Made by a program: the position numbers and the translations under genes. A stretch of 64,000 bases of DNA from Rugosimonospora africana (GTDB lineage Bacteria > Actinomycetota > Actinomycetes > Mycobacteriales > Micromonosporaceae), in the NCBI RefSeq assembly GCF_016862975.1, contig NZ_BONZ01000021.1, positions 224,030-288,029 on the forward strand, written 5' to 3'. Under the pieces are notes generated by a model that saw nothing but the letters and a program-made list of their open reading frames with translations, did not search any database and was not told the DNA's origin. This document shows, piece by piece, positions 53,058 to 61,454 of the stretch. Every line of letters starts with the position of its first letter. Position 1 is the first letter of the stretch.

Positions 53058-53070
53058 GTCCACTGTGGAC
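53058..53070. promoter_or_regulatory. Palindrome in the GH13/DUF2142 divergent region
   Basis: GTCCAC-T-GTGGAC is a perfect 13-bp palindrome 53 bp upstream of the GH13 start, a candidate regulator site. The same TCCACNGTGGA core occurs inside several coding regions here by chance of codon use, so the evidence is weak. Confidence 0.3.
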
Positions 53071-53158
53071 CTCACGCGGCTGGGTTCCTTTATTCGTAAG
53101 GATTTCTCAGTTTCCGCGTTTGGCTGAGGGCGCGGAGATCCGCTCGTACTCTGGCTCC

Positions 53159-54697
53159 GTGCGCCGCTGGTGGTGGCTCTCGCTTACAGCGTTTTTCCTG
53201 ATGGGTGCCGCGTGGGCGGTCGCCCTGCCCGCCAACGGTACGTACGACGAGAAGGACCACATCACCCGGGCGTACGCGGTGGCAACCGGCCAGCTGATCC
53301 CGCACCACACCATCGTCAACCGGCGCGGCGACGTCGTACCCGGGTTCCTGGCTCCGGCGAGCCTGCTGCCCAGCGCCGCGACCGTGGACTGCACGTGGTC
53401 GCCCCGGCCGCCCAAACCCGCGTCCTGCCAGCGCTGGACGGACAGCCGGACGAGGATCGTGACGCAGTCCGCCGCCGCCCGGTACAGCCCGGTGTACTAC
53501 CTGCCGGCCGGCCTGCCGCTGGTCCTGGTGCCGGACCTGACCGGGATCGTGCTCGCCCGCCTGGTCTCGGTCGCGCTGTCGGCGCTGCTGCTGGCCTGCG
53601 CGGTCGGCGCCGCGCTGCGGCTGGGCGGCCGGCTGTTCCCGGTGGCGATCATGCTCAGCGGCACGCCTCTGGTCATGAACCTCAGCGGATCGGTGAACCC
53701 GAACGGGTTGGAGATCGCGGCCGGCGTACTCGTGTTCAGTTCGCTGCTGGCGCTCGTGCGCGCCCCGGACGGGCGGCTGGACGACCGTGCCGTCCGGCGG
53801 CTGCTGGTGTCCGCCTGCGCCGGCTCGGTACTCCTGTTGACCCTGCGCGAACTCGGGCCGGTGCTGCTGGCCCTCGACGTCGGGGCGTGCGCGTTGCTGG
53901 CCCGCCGGGGCCGGCTGGCCGCGCTGTGGCGGCGCCGGGACGCCCGCTGGGCGCTGGGCGCCTGCTGGGTCGCCGGCCTGGCCTTCGCGGCCGGTTGGAT
54001 GGAGTTCTCCGGGTTCACCGACATCGCGCCGAACGTCCGGGACGCCATCCACCTGCCGCTGTCCGGGGAGCTGGACCAGATCGCGACGTACCGGATTCCG
54101 TTCTATCTCCGGCAGGTCGTCGGCGAGTTCTCCTACGGCGAGACCCTGGTGTCGTCATACATGATCATCGGCTGGTACCTGCTGGTGGCGGCCATCGTGG
54201 TGCCGTGCGTGCGGTACGCGGGGCGGCGCCACGCCGCCGTACTGGCCGCCCTGGGGGTGGTCTGCCTCGCCCTGCTGGTCGTGCTGGAGCTGCGCTTCCT
54301 GCCCAGCATCGGCTGGTTCTCCCAGGGCCGGTACGCGCTGCCCGCGCTGGTCGGTGTCATGCTCGGCGCGGCCAGCACGGACGGGTTCGAACGCAGGCTC
54401 GCCGCGCGGGCACGGCTGCGTTGGTACCCGGCAGCGCTCGTCGCCGGGGCCACCGTGCTTCAGGTGTACGCGCTGTGCCGGGTGCTGACCCGGTTCGAAA
54501 GCGGGATCGCCGCACCACTCAACCCGTTTCCCGGCACCTGGCACCCCAGCCTCGGTCCGGTGCCGCCGTTGCTGGCCCTGCTCGCCGGTTCGGCCCTGCT
54601 CGCGGCCGTGGTGACCGTCGCGCCCGGGCGGTGCCCGGCCACCGAGCCGCCGACCGCGGCGACCGATCTCGGCACTGTTCCGGCGACAAGCGTGTGA
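53159..54697 (+). CDS. DUF2142-family polytopic membrane protein
   Basis: This 512-aa protein has about twelve helices. The N-terminal loop PANGTYDEKDHITRAYAVATGQLIP and the YSPVYYLPAGLPLVL segment fit DUF2142, a family found with surface-polysaccharide genes and likely related to GT-C glycosyltransferases (the Asp/Glu in the first outside loop would be catalytic). The GTG at 53159 starts the first helix directly (RRWWWLSLTAFFLM). An AT-rich stretch upstream (TTTATTCGTAAGG) probably holds the promoter. It is followed by flippase and ligase genes. Confidence 0.82.
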   Translation: MRRWWWLSLTAFFLMGAAWAVALPANGTYDEKDHITRAYAVATGQLIPHHTIVNRRGDVVPGFLAPASLLPSAATVDCTWSPRPPKPASCQRWTDSRTRIVTQSAAARYSPVYYLPAGLPLVLVPDLTGIVLARLVSVALSALLLACAVGAALRLGGRLFPVAIMLSGTPLVMNLSGSVNPNGLEIAAGVLVFSSLLALVRAPDGRLDDRAVRRLLVSACAGSVLLLTLRELGPVLLALDVGACALLARRGRLAALWRRRDARWALGACWVAGLAFAAGWMEFSGFTDIAPNVRDAIHLPLSGELDQIATYRIPFYLRQVVGEFSYGETLVSSYMIIGWYLLVAAIVVPCVRYAGRRHAAVLAALGVVCLALLVVLELRFLPSIGWFSQGRYALPALVGVMLGAASTDGFERRLAARARLRWYPAALVAGATVLQVYALCRVLTRFESGIAAPLNPFPGTWHPSLGPVPPLLALLAGSALLAAVVTVAPGRCPATEPPTAATDLGTVPATSV

Positions 54698-54853
54698 CCA
54701 ACAGGTGAACATCCCGGAACGGGTCGATCCCGACGAGCTCAGCCGGCTCCTCGCCTGACCCCGCGCAGAGGCGGCACGCGTATCGTACGACCGTCTTTAG
54801 GCAAATGCCGGGTGCGCGGACGAGCGCCGCACCGCGGTGGCGGAAGGAGAACA

Positions 54854-56380
54854 GTGCCTGTGCGTGACAGGTTGCCCCGGCTCAGGCTGCGCGGCCACAG
54901 CTGGCTGACTTTCGGCCTGGTCGATCAGGTCGTCTTCGCCGTCGCGAACGCCGCGAACACGCTGCTGGCACTCGCCCTGCTGAACCGGGCGGACGCCGGG
55001 ATCATGCTCCTTTCCCTCGGTCTGGGCTATTTCGTGATCGGGGTCAGCCGAGCCTTCGTGGGCGAGGTGCTGCTGGCGCTGGCGTCCCGGTACGACGACG
55101 ACCGCCGGCTGCGCCTGGTGCGCAACGGGATCACCGCCGCGCTGACCAACGCCGTCATCGCCGCGGTGATCCTGTTCCTGGTGTGGCTGCTGCTGCCCGC
55201 CAAGGGCGGCGTGGACCTGCGCTACCTGATCTGGGTGGTGCCGTTCCTGCCGTCGTTGCTGCTGCACGACACCGGCCGGTACAGCTTCCTGGCAGCCCGC
55301 ACCCCGCAGCGCGCGCTGGTGATCGATGCGGTCTGGGTGGGTACCCAGCTCCTCGCCGTACTTGTGATGATCCTCACCGGCCTGGTCAGCCCCGGCGGCC
55401 TGCTGTTCTGCTGGGGGCTGGGTGCCACGGCCGGGGCGACCACCTTCCTGCTGCGCTCACGCATCAAGCCGTGGAGCGGCAACGCGCGCGCCTGGCTCGC
55501 CGAGACCCGGCACCTGTCCGGCTGGTTCACCGCCACCGCGCTGGTCGGCCAGCTCCAGGGGCAGCTCGTCGGCTTCCTCGTCGCGAACCGGCTGTCCCCC
55601 AAGGAACTCTCCGGCCTGCGCGGCGCCCAGACCGCGTTGCTGCAACCCGTCCAGAACTTCATCACGGCCGTGATGGGACTGCTGGTCCCGCGCACCTCGC
55701 GGCTGGCGGCGAAGGCGACGCCGGAGGCCGACGGGCGCCGGGCCGCGCATCAGCTGCGCCGGCAGACCCGGCTGCTCGCCCTGAGCTTCGCCGGGCTGGC
55801 GATCGTCATGATCGCGATCGTGGTACCGGTCGCCCGGCTGGTGCTGGTCCGGATTCCGAAGTTCGCCGACATCGCGCCGCTGGCCCTGCCGATCGCCATC
55901 CAGCCCGGCATCTACCTGGTGCAGCTGCCGTTCGCGGCGGCGATCCGGGGCATGCACCGCGCCCCGCTGCTCTTCTTCCAGTACCTGATCTTCACCACGA
56001 CCAGCCTGTCCGGCCTGGTCGCCGGCGCCAGCGCGGGCCGGCTCACCGGAGCCGCGTGGGGCCTGACCACCGGTTCGGCGGTGGGCCTGGTCGCCATGAT
56101 CGCGATGTACTGGTACGCCCAGCGCCGCCTCGACCGCGAGGCCGGCGATGAGCGGGCCGACGGCGAGCAGTCCGGCGATGAGCGGGCCGATGGTGAGCAG
56201 GCCGGCGACCGCGACGGAACCGTCCGCGACGAGACCGACCGCGACGATCAGACCGACCGGAACGGCGAAACCGGCGGCGAGGACCCAGATCCGGTCCCCA
56301 CCGCCGGTTCGGTGGAACGCGACGCGGTCAGCTCGCCCCGGACGTCGACGCCGGAGCCGGCCACCCAGGCGTCGCCGTAA
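54854..56380 (+). CDS. Polysaccharide flippase-like membrane protein (MATE/Wzx type)
   Basis: This 508-aa protein has about twelve helices (20-435) with the internal two-half symmetry of MOP exporters. An example is FGLVDQVVFAVANAANTLLALALLNRADAG at the start and LRGAQTALLQPVQNFITAVMGLLVPRTSRLA at the start of the second half. It probably flips lipid-linked saccharides across the membrane. The last 70 residues are a charged Asp/Glu/Arg/Gly repeat-like tail (GDERADGEQ twice). The GTG at 54854 follows GGAAGGAGA. Its end overlaps the convergent ligase gene by 53 bp. Confidence 0.82.
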   Translation: MPVRDRLPRLRLRGHSWLTFGLVDQVVFAVANAANTLLALALLNRADAGIMLLSLGLGYFVIGVSRAFVGEVLLALASRYDDDRRLRLVRNGITAALTNAVIAAVILFLVWLLLPAKGGVDLRYLIWVVPFLPSLLLHDTGRYSFLAARTPQRALVIDAVWVGTQLLAVLVMILTGLVSPGGLLFCWGLGATAGATTFLLRSRIKPWSGNARAWLAETRHLSGWFTATALVGQLQGQLVGFLVANRLSPKELSGLRGAQTALLQPVQNFITAVMGLLVPRTSRLAAKATPEADGRRAAHQLRRQTRLLALSFAGLAIVMIAIVVPVARLVLVRIPKFADIAPLALPIAIQPGIYLVQLPFAAAIRGMHRAPLLFFQYLIFTTTSLSGLVAGASAGRLTGAAWGLTTGSAVGLVAMIAMYWYAQRRLDREAGDERADGEQSGDERADGEQAGDRDGTVRDETDRDDQTDRNGETGGEDPDPVPTAGSVERDAVSSPRTSTPEPATQASP

Positions 56381-57890
56381 CGTCGCCGCCCGGCCTGCCG
56401 GCGCCCGCCGAGACCAGTTCCGGCGACGATTGCGCCGCCACGCGGCCCGGCCGCAGCAGGTATGCCTCACCGGCCAGCAACAGGATCCAGATTCCGCCGT
56501 TGGTCCCGCCGAGCAGCCAGTCCTCCAGCGCGATCGACGGCACCAGAGCCAGCGACGCGATGGTGAACCAGGCCGGCGGCGCGAGGCCGGCACGGCGCCC
56601 GAAGAACACCCGCCAGAGCAGAAGCAGCACGCCGAACAGGAACGCCGCCAGGCCGAGCACCCCGCCCCGGCGGAACGCGCCGACCGCGGCGTTGTCGGTG
56701 TTCAGCTCGGCACCGGGGTCGTTGGCCCGGGTCACCACCGCGCGCGAGGTCCGGGTGTCCCCGAAGATCTTCTCGGCCACGCCGGCGTGTGCCCAGTCGG
56801 TGGCCACCTGGCGCCAGGTGTCGGTCCGGCCGCTCGTGACTCCGGACCCCAGGGTGTTCGGAGTCGTCACGTTGGCGGGCTTCGGTACGTCGCCGAACCT
56901 GCTCTTGACGACGAAGTCGGAGCCGCCGAGGGCCACCAGTACCAGTCCGAGCAGGACAAACGGCGTGAGTACGGCGAGCCACGGGCGCCGGTAGACCGGC
57001 AGGTCGCCCCGGCGCCACCCGCCGAAGACCATCACGGCGTGCACCAGAGCGGCGATCAGCGCCACGCCCCACGGCGTGCGGGAGTTCGTCAGGTACAGCA
57101 CGAAACCCGCGGTGCCGCTGGCCGCCAGGCGCTGCCACCAGGTGAACGCACGATCCGGCGCGATCCGCAACGCGATCACGACCGCCAGCCCGGCCAGCGC
57201 GTTGGGCTGGAAGTACAGGCCCGTGCCGCCCCAGAACCGGTCGGCCATCTTGTGCGCCTCGGCACTGTGCTCCGGTATGGCGTGGTACGCGTCGAACATG
57301 CTGCCGGACCCGGCGAGCAGCAACAGCGCGATCGCCACCAGCAGCGCCGCCGCGATGCCCACGCTCGGGTCGCCGCCGCCCTTCTCGGTCGGGCGCCGGG
57401 CGGCGGCCACGGCGGCCATCGCGGCGAGCGCGAACACGCCCGCGTACGCGACACGTTGGCCGCCCACGGTCGCATGTCCGACCAGAACGGCACCGATGAC
57501 GCCGAACACCCAGTACGGCAGCCCCAGCCAGGCGGTGCCCAGCCGGGACGTCTCCTTGAGGCGGCCGAGCCAGGGCCAGCTCCAGAGCAGGAAGACGATG
57601 CCCTCCAAGCCCAGGACGCCCCAGATGACGATCGGGTGGCTGGTGAACGTCCAGGTGGAGACGCCGGCCGCGATGAAGAAGGCGCCGATCACGACTCCAC
57701 GCCGGGTGATGCCGGGCAGGCTCACGGCAAGCCCACCGATCGCGACGGCGATGGCCGCGGCGATCAGCGTCTTGACGCTGTCGAGCAGGTCTGTCCGAGC
57801 GACGTACTCGGCGACCGCGGCGGCCACCGCGACCGCTCCTCCGATGGCTAGTGCCCAGTTGCGCCGTCGTTGAGGGGTGGCCATGCTCAT
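56328..57890 (-). CDS. O-antigen ligase/polymerase-like membrane protein
   Basis: This 520-aa protein has about twelve helices and a large outside loop (about 325-405; DVPKPANVTTPNTLGSGVTSGRTDTWRQVATDWAHAG). It contains the SGRTDTW Arg and LNTDNAAVGAFRRGGVLGLAAFL (in place of the usual H-N) found in Wzy/WaaL-type proteins. It likely joins or polymerises surface saccharides. The start overlaps the GT2 stop (ATGA), so the two are one operon. Its last 17 codons overlap the flippase gene on the other strand. Confidence 0.8.
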   Translation of the reverse strand: MSMATPQRRRNWALAIGGAVAVAAAVAEYVARTDLLDSVKTLIAAAIAVAIGGLAVSLPGITRRGVVIGAFFIAAGVSTWTFTSHPIVIWGVLGLEGIVFLLWSWPWLGRLKETSRLGTAWLGLPYWVFGVIGAVLVGHATVGGQRVAYAGVFALAAMAAVAAARRPTEKGGGDPSVGIAAALLVAIALLLLAGSGSMFDAYHAIPEHSAEAHKMADRFWGGTGLYFQPNALAGLAVVIALRIAPDRAFTWWQRLAASGTAGFVLYLTNSRTPWGVALIAALVHAVMVFGGWRRGDLPVYRRPWLAVLTPFVLLGLVLVALGGSDFVVKSRFGDVPKPANVTTPNTLGSGVTSGRTDTWRQVATDWAHAGVAEKIFGDTRTSRAVVTRANDPGAELNTDNAAVGAFRRGGVLGLAAFLFGVLLLLWRVFFGRRAGLAPPAWFTIASLALVPSIALEDWLLGGTNGGIWILLLAGEAYLLRPGRVAAQSSPELVSAGAGRPGGDVTATPGWPAPASTSGAS

Positions 57891-58888
57891 TCGGAGAGTG
57901 TCCTCGCTTCGCTCATTGGAGTAACGGTCCGGGATTCGCGGGCACGCCGCCGACCAAGGACGAAGTCTCGCACAGCCCGCCGAGGCCGCGGAGGGACCAG
58001 CCACACCTGCATGAACGTCACATAGTCCGTAATGCCTGGTTTGCCGTGCTTATGCGCCTCGCGGAGCAGGTCGAGAAAGACCCGCGGGTTGCTGCTGTCG
58101 GCCGCCACCGAACTCACGACGCTCATCGCGAGCGCGGCGTAGGCGCGCGGCGTGACCAGGTCACGGCTCTCCTTGAGCCATTCGAACGACTGCCGCCACG
58201 GCGAGTCGAAGCTGATCCGCTGGCGATTTTCGTCGGCGTACCAGACGACCAGCGGCTCCGACGCGTACTCCACGCCGACACCCTCGACCTGCAGGGCGCG
58301 CAGCGTCCAGTCCAGCTCCTGGAAGCGACGCAGGCCGGGGGTGAACGGCACCTGGAGCAGGAGTTCGGTCGGCGCGAAGATCGTCGAGGTCTGGATGAAG
58401 CCCTCGCCGTGGAACAGGCCGCGACGTACCGAGAAGTACTCGCTGAGCGGCTCGGCCGGCTCGGGCAGCCGGCGGGGGATGACGAACTCCGCGCGCGGGG
58501 TGCGCACCGACAGCCGGCTCGCCACGATCGGAAGCCGGTGCTCCGACTCCTGGGCCAGCTTGAGCTGGGTGGCCAGCTTCTCCGGTAGCCATTCGTCGTC
58601 GTCGTCCAGCAGCGCGACGTACGGCGCCGTGGCCTCCTTGGCACCGATGTTGCGGGCCGCCGGGGCACCGCCGGACTCGGGCAGCTCGACGAGGCGCAAC
58701 CGGGGGTCGGCATGCGCGGCGAGCGCCTCCCCGGTGGAGGGATCCGGCCCGTCCACCACGACGATGACCTCGATCTCCCGCAGTGTCTGGTCCAGCGCGC
58801 TGCGGACGGCCCTGGGGACGAGTTCGGGGCGGTTGCGGGTGGGAATAACGACACTGACCTCAGGTCGTTGCATCATGGACAGGCCCAT
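57887..58888 (-). CDS. Family 2 glycosyltransferase
   Basis: This 333-aa cytoplasmic GT-A enzyme has VSVVIPTRNRPELVPRAVRSALDQT at the start (nucleotide-sugar binding), GGAPAARNIGAKEA, and the metal-binding DDDDEW at 95-100. The acceptor region is RRFQELDWTLRAL. It transfers a sugar from a nucleotide donor to a growing surface saccharide. It leads the two-gene reverse operon with the ligase-like gene. Confidence 0.93.
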   Translation of the reverse strand: MGLSMMQRPEVSVVIPTRNRPELVPRAVRSALDQTLREIEVIVVVDGPDPSTGEALAAHADPRLRLVELPESGGAPAARNIGAKEATAPYVALLDDDDEWLPEKLATQLKLAQESEHRLPIVASRLSVRTPRAEFVIPRRLPEPAEPLSEYFSVRRGLFHGEGFIQTSTIFAPTELLLQVPFTPGLRRFQELDWTLRALQVEGVGVEYASEPLVVWYADENRQRISFDSPWRQSFEWLKESRDLVTPRAYAALAMSVVSSVAADSSNPRVFLDLLREAHKHGKPGITDYVTFMQVWLVPPRPRRAVRDFVLGRRRARESRTVTPMSEARTLSE

Positions 58889-58921
58889 CTGTATCGATCG
58901 AGATCACCGGACGATTTAGCC

Positions 58922-59137
58922 GTTCACCAGAAAACACCGCTTGGTGCCCGGAAACGTTGCATCGCCGAGTGACCCGGCGCCGGCGCCGGGGCACACCCGG
59001 AACGCGGGCACAGCGATTCCTTCCGGCTGGTCGGCCAGGCACGGACACCACTTTCGGACCGTTATGAGAAGGCCAGGACAAGTCACGATGGTCTTCTGGT
59101 GAACAACAGCCACACATGCGGGTTAGTAACGGTCCGA
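58922..59137. other. Non-coding region with two overlapping inverted repeats
   Basis: The 467-bp gap between the GT2 and GNAT genes (58889-59355) shows no gene. GTTCACCAGAA (58922-58932) is exactly inverted at 59094-59104. TCGGACCGTT (59054-59063) is exactly inverted at 59128-59137. These may be regulator sites or remnants of a small element. The divergent promoters must lie here. Confidence 0.4.
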
Positions 59138-59355
59138 CAGATGGGGAGCAACCGGCTCCAGCAGGCCGGTTCCGCGCGACAAGTGTTTACCTTGAGCCGG
59201 GTACCGGTGGGTGCGGCGCCCGTTACCGAACCGGTGACCGGCGGCGAACGGGCCGCCACCGGCCGGGTACCGTTTCAGGATATGAAAATCCCGCCGTGCG
59301 GCCCGGCCCGGCCGCCCCGCTGTCACGCACGCGCCATGGTTCCGGCGAGGGTCGC

Positions 59356-60066
59356 GTGATCCGTACGAGCCACGTGCTGGACGACCCGATCCTGGCCGCG
59401 TTGCGCGGGAACCACGCGCACCTGGCGGAAACCAGCGGTCTCGCCGCCCGGTACCCCGCCGACGTCTCACTGTTCTCGGCACTGGCCGACCGGTCGGACG
59501 CGCGGGCCTGGGCCGACCTGGCCGCGATGGCCGGGCCGTCCGCCACGGTGGTGCTGGCCGGGGACCCGCCGACCCCGCCACCGGACTGGACGATCACCGC
59601 GCTGCTCGACGGCGTCCAGATGATCGGTGCCGGGGTGGAACCCGCCTCCGACCCGGAGGCCGAGGTGCTCGGTCCGGCCGACGTACCCGAGATTCTCGAC
59701 CTGGTGGCGCGCACCGAGCCCGGCCCGTACCTCCCCCGTACCATCGAGATGGGCCGCTACCTGGGCATCCGGCGCGACGGCGCGCTCATCGCGATGGCCG
59801 GCGAACGGATGCGCCCGCCGGGGTGGACCGAGGTCAGCGCCGTGTGCACCGATCCGGCCTACCGGGGACAGGGGCTGGCCGGCCGGCTGATCCGCGCCGT
59901 GGCGGAGGGCATCCTGGCGCGCGGCGAGACGCCGTTCCTGCACGCCGCCGCGTCGAACACCAACGCGGTCCGGCTGTACGAGAAGCTCGGCTTCACGCTC
60001 CGCCGGCAGCTCACCATCGCCTTGATGCGCACGCCCGACGCGCCGGCCGGATCGGCGCCCGCGTGA
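59356..60066 (+). CDS. GNAT-family N-acetyltransferase
   Basis: This 236-aa protein has a C-terminal GNAT/FR47-type domain: the acetyl-CoA loop is EVSAVCTDPAYRGQGLAGRLIRAVAEGI, then FLHAAASNTNAVRLYEKLGFTLRRQ. The N-terminal half (LLDGVQMIGAG, then ADVPEILDLV) looks like a second, degenerate GNAT repeat. It acetylates an unknown amine. The GTG at 59356 follows GCGAGGG; the longer upstream frame has no coding look. Confidence 0.9.
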   Translation: MIRTSHVLDDPILAALRGNHAHLAETSGLAARYPADVSLFSALADRSDARAWADLAAMAGPSATVVLAGDPPTPPPDWTITALLDGVQMIGAGVEPASDPEAEVLGPADVPEILDLVARTEPGPYLPRTIEMGRYLGIRRDGALIAMAGERMRPPGWTEVSAVCTDPAYRGQGLAGRLIRAVAEGILARGETPFLHAAASNTNAVRLYEKLGFTLRRQLTIALMRTPDAPAGSAPA

Positions 60067-60089
60067 CGGTGCCATCGTGACGGTGCCGC

Positions 60090-61439
60090 GTGACTGAGGC
60101 GGTGCGCGCGGTCGACGAGGTTGTCGGGTTCGCCAGCGACCTGATCAGGATCGACACCACCAACACCGGTGACGAGGCCACCACGGTCGGCGAACGGGCC
60201 GCGGCCGAGTACGTGGCCGGCAAGCTCACCGAAGTCGGATACGAGGCCACGTACCTGGAGTCCGGCGCCCGGGGCCGGGGCAACGTGGTCGCCAGGCTCG
60301 CCGGGGCCGATCCCGGCCGGGGTGCGCTGCTCGTGCACGGGCACCTGGACGTGGTACCCGCGGATGCCTCGGAGTGGACGGTGCACCCGTTCTCCGGTGA
60401 GGTCTCCGGCGGGTACCTGTGGGGCCGAGGCGCCGTCGACATGAAGCACATGGTGGCGATGAGCCTCGCCGTCGCCCGGCAGTTCAAGCGCGACGGCTAC
60501 CTGCCCCCGCGTGACCTCGTCTTCGCGTTCGTCGCCGACGAGGAGTCCGGCGGCTTCCGGGGCGCCCGCTGGCTGGCCGAGCGCCGGGCGGACCTGTTCG
60601 ACGGCGCCACCGAGGCGATCAGCGAAGTCGGCGGCTTCTCCGTCACTGTCGCGGACGGGCTGCGGGCGTATCCGGTGCAGACCGCGGAGAAGGGCGCGGG
60701 GTGGCTGCGGCTGCGCTCGCGCGGGCGGGCCGGACACGGCTCGCTGCCGAACGACGAGAACGCGGTGGCCCGGCTCGCGGCCGCGGTGACCCGGCTCGAC
60801 CGGCACCGCTTCCCGCTGGTGTGGACCGAGCCGGTACGGGAGGCGGTCGCCGCCCTCGGCCGGCTGACCGGGCGCCAGATCCCGCTCGACGACCCGGAAC
60901 GCGCCCTCGCGGAGCTGGTTGAGGCGGCGACGACCGCCGGGCTGCCGGGGCTGGCCAGCCTGTCCGGGTTGGTCGCCACGGGGCTGCGGGACACCGCGAC
61001 GGTCACCATGTTCCACGCCGGCTACAAGGCGAACGTCGTGCCGTCCACGGCGTCGGCCGAGGTGGACTGCCGCGTCCTGCCCGGGCGCGAGGAGGACTTC
61101 CTCCGGGAGCTTGCCGCCGTACTCGGGCCGGACATCGAGCGCGAGTGGGACAGCCTGCCGGCTATCGAGACATCGTTCGGCGGCCGGCTGGTGGACAGCA
61201 TGCGCGCGGCGATCCTCGCCGAGGACCCGGGCGGCCGGCTGCTGCCGTACCTGCTTCCGGCGGCCACGGACGCGAAGTCGTTCCAGCGCCTGGGCATCCG
61301 GCACTACGGCTTCGCCCCGCTGCTGCTGCCGCCGGACCTGGACTTCCCGTCCCTGTTCCACGGGGTGGACGAACGGGTACCGCTGGACGGCCTGCGGTTC
61401 GGCACCCGGGTCCTGGAGCGCCTGCTGCGTACCTGCTGA
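60090..61439 (+). CDS. M20 family metallopeptidase/carboxypeptidase
   Basis: This 449-aa cytoplasmic di-zinc hydrolase has metal ligands His85 and Asp117 (VHGHLDVVP, WGRGAVDMK) and the base-plus-ligand pair Glu151-Glu152 (DEESGG). A dimerisation domain begins at GWLRLRSRGRAGHGSLP, and the final ligand is the His in FHGVDERVP. It would cleave a dipeptide or N-acyl amino acid. The GTG start follows the acetyltransferase stop by 23 nt. Its stop falls in a hairpin shared with the convergent sigma-factor gene. Confidence 0.93.
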   Translation: MTEAVRAVDEVVGFASDLIRIDTTNTGDEATTVGERAAAEYVAGKLTEVGYEATYLESGARGRGNVVARLAGADPGRGALLVHGHLDVVPADASEWTVHPFSGEVSGGYLWGRGAVDMKHMVAMSLAVARQFKRDGYLPPRDLVFAFVADEESGGFRGARWLAERRADLFDGATEAISEVGGFSVTVADGLRAYPVQTAEKGAGWLRLRSRGRAGHGSLPNDENAVARLAAAVTRLDRHRFPLVWTEPVREAVAALGRLTGRQIPLDDPERALAELVEAATTAGLPGLASLSGLVATGLRDTATVTMFHAGYKANVVPSTASAEVDCRVLPGREEDFLRELAAVLGPDIEREWDSLPAIETSFGGRLVDSMRAAILAEDPGGRLLPYLLPAATDAKSFQRLGIRHYGFAPLLLPPDLDFPSLFHGVDERVPLDGLRFGTRVLERLLRTC

Positions 61440-61454
61440 GTCTGAGGACTCAGC
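61435..61454. terminator. Hairpin containing both convergent stop codons
   Basis: GCTGAGTC-TGAG-GACTCAGC is a perfect 8-bp stem with a 4-nt loop. It includes the M20 stop (61437-61439) and the sigma-GH128 gene stop (61450-61452, reverse), so it is a compact bidirectional terminator candidate. Confidence 0.55.

Noticed and set aside
53088..53110. AT-rich TTTATTCGTAAGGATTTC as a phage or attachment site
   Set aside because: No integrase, no repeated core and no tRNA nearby; more likely a promoter for the DUF2142 gene.
58889..59355. Possible tRNA or small RNA gene in the 467-bp gap
   Set aside because: No cloverleaf with a T-loop GTTCRA and CCA-type acceptor could be built, and no terminator marks an RNA gene.
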